33,313 nucleotides of DNA from Puniceicoccales bacterium (GCA_031266155.1 JAISBO010000056.1:1-33313), one strand, 5' to 3'; numbered from the stretch's first letter, positions 16,010 through 24,743 are shown. Notes: generated by a model from the letters alone, not told the origin. Numbers and translations are program-made.

Positions 16010-17182
16010 ATGCATAGGCAAGCGTATTGGCAATCTGAAATTGAAAAATATCATCGCATGCATTTGACGAGAAATATCCCAATGCTAAAGTTTCTCGATG
16101 CGACGCATGGTGTGACCGAAATTGGCCATAGACTTTTCGTGGCGTGTACCAACGACTATTTGGGGCTACGGTTCCATCCCGAAGTCATAGAATCCGCCCA
16201 AAGGTGTATGCGTTGTGGTGGTTTTGGATCCAGCGGTGCACGGCTAACGACGGGGGCGCATCCACTGGCAAATCAATTGGAAAGGGAATTGGCTGATTTC
16301 AAACATTCCGAAGCGGCACTAATCTTCAACACCGGATACATGGCAAATATCGGCCTAATTTCAACTATTTGCCGCAGCGGAGACGTGATATTCAGCGATG
16401 AAAAGAACCATGCCAGCATAATTGATGGCTGCAAACTTTCCCACGGCAAGGTGGTGATTTATCCCCACCGCGATATTGATCGGTTACGGGAACTATTGGA
16501 TGAGCATCGAGGTGAATCACGTTTTATTATTACGGAAGGGGTTTTTAGCATGGATGGCACCGTCGCCCCATTGCCCGAATTGCTGCAGCTGGCGGAAAAT
16601 TTCGACGCACACGTTATCATCGATGATGCTCATGGGTTAGGTGTTTTGGGGGAGAGAGGTCACGGGACCCTAGAACACTTCAATATTTTATCGAATCCAC
16701 ACATCATACAAGTCGGAACATGCAGCAAAGCACTCGGAAGCCTGGGCGGTTTTGTTTGTGGAACCAAATGTCTAATTCAATACCTGTGCCAGCGCTCGCG
16801 CCCTTTCATATGCTCTACAATGCTCCCAGCGTCGATACTGGCAGCTTCGTCGAAGGCTCTGCAAATCCTGCAAGACCGGCCGGAGAGAGTGCGTAGATTG
16901 AGACAGCTGTCGGAGATAGCGAAAAGTATTTTTTCAGAATCTGGAATGGCATTCCCCTCGGAAGCCATAGCCATTTTACCAATAGTCATTGGAGATGAAA
17001 CCCGGACGATGAAAATTTTCGAAAATCTTTACCAACAGGGAATTTATTTGACAGCAATTCGCTATCCTTCAGTTCCTCTAGGCCAAGCACGGCTAAGGCT
17101 TTCCGTCTGTTCCGAATATGAGGAAGATGAGTGGAGAGATGCATTGGTCCGCATAGTCAATACCATCAAAACGATTGATTGA
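16010..17182 (+). CDS. bioF: 8-amino-7-oxononanoate synthase (KAPA synthase)
   Basis: PLP enzyme joining pimeloyl-CoA and L-alanine to give KAPA. It has 390 residues with the alpha-oxoamine synthase marks: CTNDYLGL (46-53), GFGSSGARLTTGAHPLANQLE (71-91, phosphate and substrate loop), H134 in DEKNHASIIDGC, the PLP Asp in VIIDDAHGLGVLG (202-214) and the Schiff-base Lys 240 in GTCSKALGSLGGF. SRPFICSTMLPA further on is the C-terminal active-site segment. Alternatives are 2-amino-3-ketobutyrate CoA ligase or serine palmitoyltransferase, but immediate linkage to bioW strongly favours BioF. No bioA, bioB or bioD lies in the window. Confidence 0.93.
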   Translation: MHRQAYWQSEIEKYHRMHLTRNIPMLKFLDATHGVTEIGHRLFVACTNDYLGLRFHPEVIESAQRCMRCGGFGSSGARLTTGAHPLANQLERELADFKHSEAALIFNTGYMANIGLISTICRSGDVIFSDEKNHASIIDGCKLSHGKVVIYPHRDIDRLRELLDEHRGESRFIITEGVFSMDGTVAPLPELLQLAENFDAHVIIDDAHGLGVLGERGHGTLEHFNILSNPHIIQVGTCSKALGSLGGFVCGTKCLIQYLCQRSRPFICSTMLPASILAASSKALQILQDRPERVRRLRQLSEIAKSIFSESGMAFPSEAIAILPIVIGDETRTMKIFENLYQQGIYLTAIRYPSVPLGQARLRLSVCSEYEEDEWRDALVRIVNTIKTID

Positions 17183-17482
17183 TTTACCAAAGGACCTTTA
17201 CTCAATGGCTTGCGGCGTAATATCAAGTATGCCTTTCCCGTCGCAAATTGCGTGAATTGTGGTGTTTCTTGGGCAATGACAGATCAATCTTTTTGTCGCC
17301 CCTTTTTAGGTTGCATTTTATGGTTTGTATGGTATTGATTTGTTACCCTATCGGTGGCAGGAAAGTTATGTTTTATGATTGATTGCGTTGAAATGCTTTA
17401 CTTTTATTGAAACTTTTGCAATGGTTGTAATATAGGTTCGTGTTTTGCCCGGAAAAATCCAAAATTTTAAAATACATATAAT
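17183..17482. other. Intergenic region between bioF and the DUF2608 gene
   Basis: About 300 nt with no supported gene. The left half is G/C-mixed and shows no strong hairpin after bioF. The right end is AT-rich and carries a weak -35/-10 pair, TTGAAA (17407-17412) and TAATAT (17428-17433), with a 15-nt spacer. Nothing else was recognised. Confidence 0.4.
17407..17433 (+). promoter_or_regulatory. Weak candidate promoter for the DUF2608 gene
   Basis: TTGAAA at 17407-17412 and TAATAT at 17428-17433 each match consensus well, but the 15-nt spacer is shorter than the usual 16-18. It lies about 50 nt upstream of the ATG. Confidence 0.25.
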
Positions 17483-18298
17483 ATGATAATAGTCATAGAC
17501 ACCCTAGATGATATCGAACAAAAGCTAAAGGGAGCTGATGGTAACACTTTGGTGGTGTTTGATTGTGATGAAGTGTTAACGACACTTTCTGAACAGGTTT
17601 GGCAGGCTCGAAACCATGATTTCCTCGTTAAATGGTGCACCGAGAATATTTCTAATTTTTCAGAAGATGTGCTGTATGAACTTGTAACGTCCATTTTAGT
17701 ATCCAGCAAGAATCTTTTAGTAAATCAGCGAATGCCAGAGCTTGTCGAGAATTTGCGCGGAAGAAATATAAAATCCGTCGTCTTGACTGCACTTTCCACA
17801 CAACCCATTGCTTCCATAATGGATCCGATGGCATGGAGAATATCAACATTGGAAAGTTTCGGATATAATTTTAAAATGTTTTGGCCTTCATTGCTCGACA
17901 GATATTTTAAAGAATTTGGCGGAGAATACCCGCCAGCCTATGGCTCAGGAGTAATTTGTTGTGGGAGTATCCCCAAATCACGGTGTTTGATGGCATTTCT
18001 TGCCTATGCCAACATTGCACCGGACAGAGTAATTTTCATAGATGATAAAATAGAAAACCTAGAAGATGTTAAAGAGCAATGCGACCTTGCGAAGATTAAA
18101 TTTCTTGGAATTAGGTATACGGAGTCCCACAAATTGACCCCGACTATCCCTTTTTGTGCAAATAAAATTAGGTGTCAATTGACAACTTTAAAAGAGAAAA
18201 GTATTTGGATTCCCGATAGTGACATTGAAAAAATTTTAGCATCGAGTCCTAAGTTTGAATACCAGCAACAACCCCAAAAGAAGAAATACCAACGCTAA
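17483..18298 (+). CDS. DUF2608-like HAD-superfamily protein
   Basis: A 271-residue protein with the order of HAD phosphohydrolase motifs: motif I VVFDCDEVLTTL (24-35, with D27 and D29), motif II SVVLTALST (Thr), a Lys in GSIPKSRCLMAF for motif III, and motif IV VIFIDDKIENLEDV (paired Asp). The spacing and the IKFLGIRYTES segment after motif IV match the DUF2608 family (Pfam PF11019), which I associate with Legionella, Chlamydia-like and other intracellular bacteria. The substrate is unknown. No convincing signal peptide is present, although some relatives have one. The C-terminus is Gln/Lys-rich (YQQQPQKKKYQR). The gene stands alone between bioF and the symporter. Confidence 0.7.
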   Translation: MIIVIDTLDDIEQKLKGADGNTLVVFDCDEVLTTLSEQVWQARNHDFLVKWCTENISNFSEDVLYELVTSILVSSKNLLVNQRMPELVENLRGRNIKSVVLTALSTQPIASIMDPMAWRISTLESFGYNFKMFWPSLLDRYFKEFGGEYPPAYGSGVICCGSIPKSRCLMAFLAYANIAPDRVIFIDDKIENLEDVKEQCDLAKIKFLGIRYTESHKLTPTIPFCANKIRCQLTTLKEKSIWIPDSDIEKILASSPKFEYQQQPQKKKYQR

Positions 18299-18397
18299 AC
18301 ACAAAGGCGTAACCCAGGATCGAGCTTCTGTAATCAGAATATTTCGAGAAACCACTTTCACAGCAGCTATTCGACTTCATTACCGGAAACATTTCCC

Positions 18398-18426
18398 TTG
18401 ACATAAAAGATATCCCTACAAGATCC
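18398..18426 (+). promoter_or_regulatory. Perfect TTGACA -35 upstream of the symporter, -10 unclear
   Basis: TTGACA at 18398-18403 is a perfect -35 and lies 90 nt before the AGCS start. The bases 17 nt further on (AGATCC) are a poor -10, so promoter function is uncertain. Confidence 0.2.
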
Positions 18427-18492
18427 TTTTTCGCGTAAAGGATTTTAGGTCGACCTATGAACTTTGCTATCAAGTGCTGAAATTGGAAAATT

Positions 18493-19860
18493 ATGAATAT
18501 CAACATCTGCCAAATAGAATCATTTTTGAATACTATTTCTGGTTTGATTTGGGGGTGGCCGTTGATCATATTTATAATCGGGACCGGCGTTTACTTTTCC
18601 CTTAGACTCGGGTTGTTGAGTTTCTCAAAACTGGGATTGTCTTTGAAATATGCAGTAACAGAGAGCATTCATGGGGGGACAGGTACGGGAAATATTTCAA
18701 TATTTGCATCGCTGTGCACATCTCTATCGGCAACGCTTGGCACGGGAAATATTGTGGGTATAGCGGTCGCCATTGTCGTAGGAGGCCCCGGATCCCTTTT
18801 TTGGCTATGGGTTTCGTCGTTTTTTAGTCTAGCTCTCAAGTATGCGGAGGGTGTCCTGGCGATAAAGTACAGAAAGGTTGAAAAAAATGGAAATGTTTCC
18901 GGTGGACCCATGTATTATATCCGCATGGGGCTAAACAATGCTTTTTTGGCAAAAGTATTCGCATTTTTTGGAATGATGGTTGCTTTAATCGGGATCGGAA
19001 CCATAGCTCAAAGCAATTCCATCATAGTTACCCTATCGTCTTTCGGAACGTCCAGCATAGTTACAACAATCATGCTGGTCATCATTGTCGGAATGGTAAC
19101 CATGGGAGGACTGCGAAGAATATCCACCGTCGCAGAAAAACTTGTACCCCTTATGACCATATTTTATATTGGGGCTGCCATTTTGGTATTAGCGGCAAAT
19201 ATTACTCGCCTTCCTTCCATATTGTATTCCATTGTTTGCAGTGCGTTTTCTCCAAAATCGATTCTGGGAGGAGGAATTGGAATCACCGCCACAATTGCGG
19301 CCAGTGTCGGAGCAAGCCGTGGTATATTTTCCCACGAGGCGGGATTAGGGAGTTCTGCCATAGCGGTTGCGGCTGCAAAAACCAATTCTCCTGGTAGGCA
19401 AGGATTGGCGTCGATGGCAGGGGCTTTCCTCAGTGTGGTCGTTTGTACGATGACCGGCCTAGTCATATTGATTGCAACGGACAGATCTTCCCCATTGGAA
19501 GGAGCAATGCTGACATCGCAGGCTTTTTCCCATGGACTGGGAATGCCAGAAGTTGGAAAGATCATAGTTGGAATTAGCATCATATTATTTGCATTTACGA
19601 CCATTATCGGATGGAATTATTATGGTGAACAATGCGTACAATTCCTCTTTGGCCATAGTGCCATAGTGCCATACAAAATACTATTTATTTTTTTCATTGC
19701 CGTTGGTCCGTTTTTCAGAATTAATGCCATTCTGTCGTTGGCTGATATCGTAACAGGCTGCATGGCCATTCCAAATATCATAGGCCTAATCGGTTTGAGA
19801 AATGCAGTTCTTGATGAAACAAACATATTTTTTTCGAATTCGAAGAAACAGGGTGGATAA
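18493..19860 (+). CDS. Sodium:alanine (AGCS-family) symporter
   Basis: Inner-membrane secondary transporter of the amino acid carrier protein (AGCS/AlsT) family, moving alanine, glycine or related amino acids with Na+. At 455 residues it has about ten hydrophobic segments. Family marks: SIFASLCTSLSATLGTGNIVG (about 73-93, the substrate/Na+ region), GGPGSLFWLWVSSFFSLALKYAEGVLAIKYR split around 97-127, GNVSGGPMYYI (about 133-143), and ASVGASRGIFSHEAGLGSSAIA near the middle. DRSSPLEGAMLTSQAF and GWNYYGEQC near the C-terminus also fit. The substrate is not set by sequence. It is a single-gene unit with a weak Shine-Dalgarno. Host-associated bacteria often keep such importers, but that does not prove lifestyle. 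Confidence 0.93.
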   Translation: MNINICQIESFLNTISGLIWGWPLIIFIIGTGVYFSLRLGLLSFSKLGLSLKYAVTESIHGGTGTGNISIFASLCTSLSATLGTGNIVGIAVAIVVGGPGSLFWLWVSSFFSLALKYAEGVLAIKYRKVEKNGNVSGGPMYYIRMGLNNAFLAKVFAFFGMMVALIGIGTIAQSNSIIVTLSSFGTSSIVTTIMLVIIVGMVTMGGLRRISTVAEKLVPLMTIFYIGAAILVLAANITRLPSILYSIVCSAFSPKSILGGGIGITATIAASVGASRGIFSHEAGLGSSAIAVAAAKTNSPGRQGLASMAGAFLSVVVCTMTGLVILIATDRSSPLEGAMLTSQAFSHGLGMPEVGKIIVGISIILFAFTTIIGWNYYGEQCVQFLFGHSAIVPYKILFIFFIAVGPFFRINAILSLADIVTGCMAIPNIIGLIGLRNAVLDETNIFFSNSKKQGG

Positions 19861-19926
19861 AATATAAACAATGCCCAAACTTCCTGCGTTTTGCTTAAAA
19901 TTTTGACATTAATTGCCACGAAATAA

Positions 19927-19942
19927 TTTTTTTTAAAAAAAA
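19927..19942. other. T8A8 tract in the rpsO leader
   Basis: Eight T followed by eight A, a self-complementary tract about 170 nt before rpsO and 65 nt after the symporter stop. It could affect local DNA structure or mark the symporter 3' end. No stem with GC content precedes it. Confidence 0.3.
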
Positions 19943-20108
19943 CTTGTAAATTCATTAAAAGTAATAATGTTGCCCTTCTAGCGCTAGGGTCAAAGGATCC
20001 CGTGATTTTTGTTGTGTAACGCAGCAATTTGGCGGAGTTTGTGGATAGTTTTCTGCTGCTCGGGCATATGTTTTATGTGCTCCAAAATCATGAAAATGTA
20101 ATAAATTA

Positions 20109-20363
20109 ATGAATAAGGTTGATATAATTTCCGAATTCGGAAAAAATGAAAAAGACACAGGTTCGAGCTGTGTTCAAATAGCTCTTCTGACCCATAGGAT
20201 CAAACATTTAACAGAGCACTTAAAGGTTCATAGGAAAGATTTCCATTCCCGCCGTGGTCTTGTTGCAATGACGAATCGTCGTAGAAAGTTACTAAGCTAT
20301 ATGAAGCTTAATGATTCTGACGGTTATAGGGAAGTAATTCAAAAACTGAATCTGCGCAAGTGA
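20109..20363 (+). CDS. rpsO: 30S ribosomal protein S15
   Basis: Primary 16S rRNA-binding protein. Its 84 residues have the S15 core: IISEFGKNEKDTGSSCVQIA (6-25, conserved DTGS-x-x-VQ), LLTHRIKHLTEHLKVHRKD, FHSRRGLVAMTNRRRKLLSY (conserved HSRRGL and RRKLL) and the C-terminus VIQKLNLRK. The N-terminus is a few residues shorter than in E. coli. No clear Shine-Dalgarno precedes the ATG. The ~250-nt leader contains a TTGACA (19903-19908), a T8A8 tract (19927-19942) and a CTAGCGCTAG palindrome (19978-19987). S15 often represses its own translation through its leader, but no known motif was identified. It precedes pnp, the classic arrangement. Confidence 0.97.
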   Translation: MNKVDIISEFGKNEKDTGSSCVQIALLTHRIKHLTEHLKVHRKDFHSRRGLVAMTNRRRKLLSYMKLNDSDGYREVIQKLNLRK

Positions 20364-20474
20364 TATACAAATAAAATTTTCTGCAATGGAGCAGGTTGTT
20401 GCTAGGAAGCCGATGGCTAAATCTTGGTGCTATCAAAGATAATGAAGAAATAATTAAATATAAGGAAATAATAG

Positions 20475-22793
20475 ATGAATCATAAACATGAAGTAGAGGT
20501 CGATGAGTTTTCGATGAAATTTTCTGCGGGAACATTGGCCAAACAGGCGAATGGGGCGGTATGGGTAACTTCTGGCGAAACCACGATTTTGGTAACTGCA
20601 ACGGCTGCTAACACATTACATCCCAATCAGGATTTTTTCCCACTGTCCGTTGACTATCGTGAGAAATTTTCCGCGGCAGGTCGCATGCCAGGTGGCTACA
20701 ACAAACGAGAAGGTAGACCGTCGGAAAAAGAAATTTTAACGGCCAGGATGTGCGACCGTCCCCTACGGCCACTTTTCCCAAAAGGTTTTTTTAACGAGGT
20801 CCAAGTCATGGGGACCCTCTATTCGACGGATTTAAAGAATGAAGCCGATGTTTTGATGGTAAATGGAGCGTCGGCGGCTTTGATGTGTTCAGACATACCG
20901 TGGAATGGACCGATTGCATGCGTTAGAATTGGGGAAATTGATGGCAAATTTGTCGCAGGTCCGACCAATGAACAGATGTTTTCGTCTACCCTCGATTTGA
21001 TATACGTCGGCAATGAGTTTAACATGATGATGATCGAAGGTAATGCCGATCAGATTCCAGAAGAACGCCTCATCGAGGCCCTAGAATTTGGGCAACAGCA
21101 AATACAACCAATTATCGCTGCCCAAAAAAAGTTAGCCGCACTGGTTGGTAAACCAAAAAAACAGTTTGATTTGATTTTGCCAAAGGAAGAAATCGTCAAA
21201 ATTTGTGCCACCTTCGTTGACAAGCTAAATAATGCGGTGTTTCAAGATGGCAAGCTGAAACGTGACAGTGCAGTTATGGCTATTAAAGAGGAAGCCAAAG
21301 CTGCCATAGTTGAAAAATTAGGGGAAGCGGAATTCTGCGAAATATCCTTTAACATGGCGTTTGAAGAGCTGCAAGAAGAACTATACAGAAGCAATATCCT
21401 CGACAATGGCCGCCGTGTCGATGGCCGTGGGTTAACAGAATTGCGTCCCATTGAATGTGCAACGGATACATTGCCGGTCGTCCATGGTTCCTCCCTATTT
21501 CAGCGGGGGGAAACACAAGCCTTGGTGTCGTTGACACTGGGATGTTCCGATGGTTCCCAAGAAATCGATGCCATCACGGGGGGCGTCCAGTCAAAATCCT
21601 TTTACCTGCACTATAATTTTCCACCATTTTCCGTCGGAGAAACTGGTAGAATCGGGACCGTTGGACGGCGTGAAATTGGCCATGGTGCGTTGGCGGAACG
21701 CTCCCTGTCGCCCATAATTCCATCCGAAGACATTTTCCCCTATTCCATCCGCATAGTTTCTGATATTTTGGAATCCAATGGGTCATCTTCTATGGCAAGT
21801 GTCTGTGGTGGTTGTTTAGCCCTTATGGATGCGGGAATTCCCATTACTGGCACGGTGGCCGGTATTTCCGTCGGACTAGTAACCCGCAACGGTCGGAATG
21901 GAAATATTTCCAAGCATGTGATTTTGACCGATATCATAGGAACCGAAGATCACTTTGGCGACATGGATTTTAAACTTTCCGGGACCAGAAATGGTATTAC
22001 TGGGGTTCAGCTTGACCTAAAAATTCAAGGGTTACCGATCGAAATTGCCAAAGCGGCAATTGCACAGAGTAAAAATGCGAGGATGCAGATCCTGGACATT
22101 ATGGAATCCGTTATTCCTGGCCCACGGGAAAGCCTCAAACCAAATGCTCCAAAAATTCATAGCATGAAAATCGATCCTGATAAAATCGGTGCTTTGATCG
22201 GCCCGGGAGGAAAAAATATCAAACGAATAACGGAAATAACTGGAGCTCAAATCGATATCAATGAGGACAATAGCGGAAAAATTCTAGTATTTGCCCCCAA
22301 CGAAGATGCTTTGGAACGTGCCGTAAAGGAAATTGGTTTGGTCTGTTCTGAAATAGAAGAGGGGCAAGTCTATAGGGGCAAGGTAATGTCAATCAAAGAA
22401 TTTGGGGTGTTTGTCGAATGTTTACCGGGGAAAGAAGGACTTGTCCACGTTTCCGAAATGGCAGATTTTCGAGTAGAAAATCCAGCGGACATTTGCAAAA
22501 TTGGTGATGAAATTATCGTTAAATGTATCGGTGTTGACGACAAAGGCCGCGTCCGATTAAGCCGTCGAGCTGTAATTTGTGAAGCCAAAGGCGTTCCCTA
22601 CGAAATGACCACGCCAAAACCATCCCACGGCGACAAATTTCAACGTTCTTCGGGCGGTCGCCCTAGTAGGAATGGCCGATCCTCCGGAGGTGATCGGGAA
22701 AGACGATTCAGGAAAGATTTCCGAGATGAGGGTGGCAGACGGGGCCCACAGGGCGATAGGAGAGATAACCGTAGCGATAGAAGAGGGAACTAA
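20475..22793 (+). CDS. pnp: Polyribonucleotide nucleotidyltransferase (PNPase)
   Basis: 3'-to-5' phosphorolytic exoribonuclease of the RNA degradosome. It has 772 residues in the usual order: first RNase PH domain (with REKFSAAGRMPGGYNKREGR), helical domain, second RNase PH domain (SLFQRGETQALVSLTLG, TGRIGTVGRREIGHGALAER, and the catalytic region TDIIGTEDHFGDMDFKLSG with its Asp pair). A KH domain (IGALIGPGGKNIKRITEITG) and an S1 domain (YRGKVMSIKEFGVFVE...GLVHVSEMADF) follow. The ~70-residue tail after the S1 domain is unusually rich in Arg, Gly and Asp. AAGGA lies about 8 nt upstream of the ATG. It is 110 nt after rpsO, in the same unit. The Arg/Gly tail could bind RNA or proteins, by analogy only. 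Confidence 0.98.
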   Translation: MNHKHEVEVDEFSMKFSAGTLAKQANGAVWVTSGETTILVTATAANTLHPNQDFFPLSVDYREKFSAAGRMPGGYNKREGRPSEKEILTARMCDRPLRPLFPKGFFNEVQVMGTLYSTDLKNEADVLMVNGASAALMCSDIPWNGPIACVRIGEIDGKFVAGPTNEQMFSSTLDLIYVGNEFNMMMIEGNADQIPEERLIEALEFGQQQIQPIIAAQKKLAALVGKPKKQFDLILPKEEIVKICATFVDKLNNAVFQDGKLKRDSAVMAIKEEAKAAIVEKLGEAEFCEISFNMAFEELQEELYRSNILDNGRRVDGRGLTELRPIECATDTLPVVHGSSLFQRGETQALVSLTLGCSDGSQEIDAITGGVQSKSFYLHYNFPPFSVGETGRIGTVGRREIGHGALAERSLSPIIPSEDIFPYSIRIVSDILESNGSSSMASVCGGCLALMDAGIPITGTVAGISVGLVTRNGRNGNISKHVILTDIIGTEDHFGDMDFKLSGTRNGITGVQLDLKIQGLPIEIAKAAIAQSKNARMQILDIMESVIPGPRESLKPNAPKIHSMKIDPDKIGALIGPGGKNIKRITEITGAQIDINEDNSGKILVFAPNEDALERAVKEIGLVCSEIEEGQVYRGKVMSIKEFGVFVECLPGKEGLVHVSEMADFRVENPADICKIGDEIIVKCIGVDDKGRVRLSRRAVICEAKGVPYEMTTPKPSHGDKFQRSSGGRPSRNGRSSGGDRERRFRKDFRDEGGRRGPQGDRRDNRSDRRGN

Positions 22794-22852
22794 ATCCCTG
22801 TTTAAAACAAATGCGGTTATCTTCAAAAGTTAGTTAAAGAAGCTTTCGTCCG

Positions 22853-22879
22853 GGAACAGTGTCATATGCCGCTGTTCCG
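22853..22879. terminator. Stem-loop after pnp
   Basis: GGAACAGTG (22853-22861) pairs with CGCTGTTCC (22870-22878), including one G-T pair, around an 8-nt loop. It lies 60 nt after the pnp stop. No T-run follows, so intrinsic termination is not clear. Confidence 0.45.
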
Positions 22880-22956
22880 ACTCTTCCGATGAAAATGGAA
22901 ATGTGCCCTAAGGGGTTTCTCCTCGAACGCCACTTCCAAGTTCTATCTTTAGCCTA

Positions 22957-22986
22957 TTGCAAAGTTGCCACTATGAACTTTGGCAA
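22957..22986. terminator. Stem-loop between the convergent pnp and pyrophosphorylase genes
   Basis: CAAAGTT (22960-22966) pairs with AACTTTG (22976-22982) around a 9-nt loop. Three more pairs (TTG with CAA) form outside a single bulged G. It lies 15 nt past the end of the minus-strand gene and could serve both directions. No T-run is present. Confidence 0.35.
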
Positions 22987-23001
22987 ATGTGACGAAAAGG
23001 G

Positions 23002-24429
23002 TTATTCAATGTATTGATTGGCCATTATTGCTGGTTTATTGGCCAGTTGCTTCCACCTTGCTAGAAAATCATACTTGTTATCTGCAAACATCGGGCTTAT
23101 TTCGATGTCAAAGGGAGGCAATCCATTGGCGTCCGTTGGAATATCCGTTCCTGCGGCCAACAACCAGGCAGTAAAAAGCTTCAATTGATCCTGTAAACAA
23201 GTTTTCAACGAATCCAATCCGTCCATATTTTTTATGGGACTAAAATTGGACAATCTATCGCTTTCCAGGACAATTGCCCTTTCGGCGAAGGGTAAAATAT
23301 CAAATATAAACATTTCTAATTTTAACCCATTGGCTACCTGGGGAATAATAGGCTCACCAAGTGGATTTATGGTCGGGATAATCTTTTGGGCAATGTGGTA
23401 TGGAATTTCAGAGTGAATATCCTTACCATTAAATTGTTTTATAAATTGGACGTCTAGTAGGTGTATGCCCGTGTTGCCTGCACAAAATACAAGATTACCC
23501 GCGGTATCCCGCAGCATGGCTTGTTCTTTTGGCAAATCGGAGTATTCAACAACACGGCTTTTACCATTCCTTTCACAGAAAATTCCAACTTTTTCTTCCG
23601 GATATAATTTACGAACCATCCGGGAAGATACCTGGGATTGGTTTTTTACGTGGGATCCGATGAAATATGGATCGATGCTCCTGGCAAGGGGGTTGTCGAT
23701 CTGAAAATAGCTTATGATTTCGACGCCCAAGTTTTCTAACATCGCCAGCAAACCCGATCGGCCAAGAGCTTTTAAGGCTCCCCCATGCCCGTCTGGGTGC
23801 ATGGCGATTTTGCTCCTCGTTTCCATGATGAATTTTCCATCGTTAGTAATCGCTGGCATATGCCCTTGCTTTACAAAATGAATATTCCCAACCCCAAAGG
23901 AATCATTTTTTCCGAAGAATTCCATGGTCTCATTGTGAGCTCGTTCGCTCGTCATTATTATCCAAGGAATTGGAGTTTCATATTTTCGCTCGGCGGCTTT
24001 TATCTTTTCGGCAAATATTTGAAAGAGCGATTTCTTTTTCAGCGGCGTTGCTTGTATTACACCTTTAGGAACCGTACAAGCTAGGCGTGTTCCTTCTCCT
24101 CCTGCCACCGTAAACGCTGCGACTTTACCAGCCCTTATGGTTTGTTCTCCGATGGCTATGGTCTCTTTACACTTTTGCCAATCGACTTCGGAATTTGGGA
24201 ATTTTATAAACTTGGCAGGAGTTATAGTTGGGGCATGTTTATCGGGTTGAAAGTTTTTATGGAGGACATTGTCTATAATTTGAGATAGATAATCTAAATT
24301 TAGATTTTTGGCCTGTTGCAGCAGCAGCAACTGCTCTTCGGCGGAAAGAATCTCCCAAAACTTGAAAACATGTTCCTGCCCATATTTACAAAACTGTAAT
24401 TTTAACTCTTTGGCTTGTTTATCGGTCAT
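23002..24429 (-). CDS. UDP-sugar pyrophosphorylase (UAP1/UGP2-like, eukaryote-type)
   Basis: Nucleotidyltransferase making a UDP-sugar from UTP and a sugar 1-phosphate. Marks: VAAFTVAGGEGTRLACTVPKG (about 103-123, nucleotide loop with GGxGTRL...PKG), then IPWIIMTSERAHNETMEFF, VKQGHMPAI, KIAMHPDGHGGALKALGRSG (conserved PDGHGG with the GGALKAL helix), YFQIDNPLARSIDP (metal Asp) and LKLEMFIFDILPFAER. This resembles eukaryotic UDP-N-acetylglucosamine pyrophosphorylase rather than the bacterial GlmU or GalU types. UDP-GlcNAc is the best guess for the product; glucose or galactose 1-phosphate are alternatives. The length (475) fits UAP1. It starts 6 nt after the FtsB-like gene, in the same unit. 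Confidence 0.88.
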   Translation of the reverse strand: MTDKQAKELKLQFCKYGQEHVFKFWEILSAEEQLLLLQQAKNLNLDYLSQIIDNVLHKNFQPDKHAPTITPAKFIKFPNSEVDWQKCKETIAIGEQTIRAGKVAAFTVAGGEGTRLACTVPKGVIQATPLKKKSLFQIFAEKIKAAERKYETPIPWIIMTSERAHNETMEFFGKNDSFGVGNIHFVKQGHMPAITNDGKFIMETRSKIAMHPDGHGGALKALGRSGLLAMLENLGVEIISYFQIDNPLARSIDPYFIGSHVKNQSQVSSRMVRKLYPEEKVGIFCERNGKSRVVEYSDLPKEQAMLRDTAGNLVFCAGNTGIHLLDVQFIKQFNGKDIHSEIPYHIAQKIIPTINPLGEPIIPQVANGLKLEMFIFDILPFAERAIVLESDRLSNFSPIKNMDGLDSLKTCLQDQLKLFTAWLLAAGTDIPTDANGLPPFDIEISPMFADNKYDFLARWKQLANKPAIMANQYIE

Positions 24430-24435
24430 ACCGTT

Positions 24436-24720
24436 TTAATCCTCAAATTTAAAAACTGTTTCCTTATCCTTTGTGTACCCTGTTTTTTGGTGGGTTACCT
24501 GTTCCATAAAATCTTTATCCGTCAGCATTTTTCGCATATGATCCTGTTTCAGAATGAATTGATTTTCCGCAGTTTGTCTTTTTTCAAATAAACCATTTAA
24601 TTTTTTCGAAAGCCGAGCTTCTTCACGCCTCGTATCGACTAGCGACATTATCAATTTGATATTGATAAAAGACAAAATCCCAAGAACAAATATGAGAATA
24701 ACTTTTTGGCCAGTTTTCAT
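24436..24720 (-). CDS. FtsB/DivIC-like septum formation initiator
   Basis: A 94-residue bitopic protein. It has a short cytoplasmic N-terminus, one membrane helix (about 7-25, VILIFVLGILSFINIKLIM), a charged coiled coil (about 28-65, rich in Arg, Glu, Lys and Gln), then FMEQVTHQKTGYTKDKETVF. This order, ending in a GY-x-x-x-x-E-x-V-F motif, is the DivIC/FtsB pattern. Such proteins link divisome subunits in the periplasm. Without other division genes nearby the call rests on this pattern. A hairpin lies directly upstream of its start (24729-24743). Confidence 0.65.
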   Translation of the reverse strand: MKTGQKVILIFVLGILSFINIKLIMSLVDTRREEARLSKKLNGLFEKRQTAENQFILKQDHMRKMLTDKDFMEQVTHQKTGYTKDKETVFKFED

Positions 24721-24728
24721 TGCTACAT

Positions 24729-24743
24729 GCTACAAAGTGTAGC
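24729..24743 (-). promoter_or_regulatory. Hairpin just upstream of the FtsB-like start
   Basis: GCTACA (24729-24734) pairs with TGTAGC (24738-24743) around a 3-nt loop. On the minus strand TGTAGC is repeated immediately before the ATG, so the loop side has two possible partners. It may influence translation start; no protein-binding site is known to me. Confidence 0.3.

Noticed and set aside
19651..19673. Short tandem repeat of CCATAGTG within the symporter gene
   Set aside because: Only about 2.5 units, fully explained as coding sequence in the symporter frame, with no slippage-prone effect on frame.
19861..20108. Possible tRNA or riboswitch in the rpsO leader
   Set aside because: No cloverleaf, no TTCAA-type T-loop with matching stems, and no known riboswitch core. 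Only a small palindrome and a T8A8 tract are seen.
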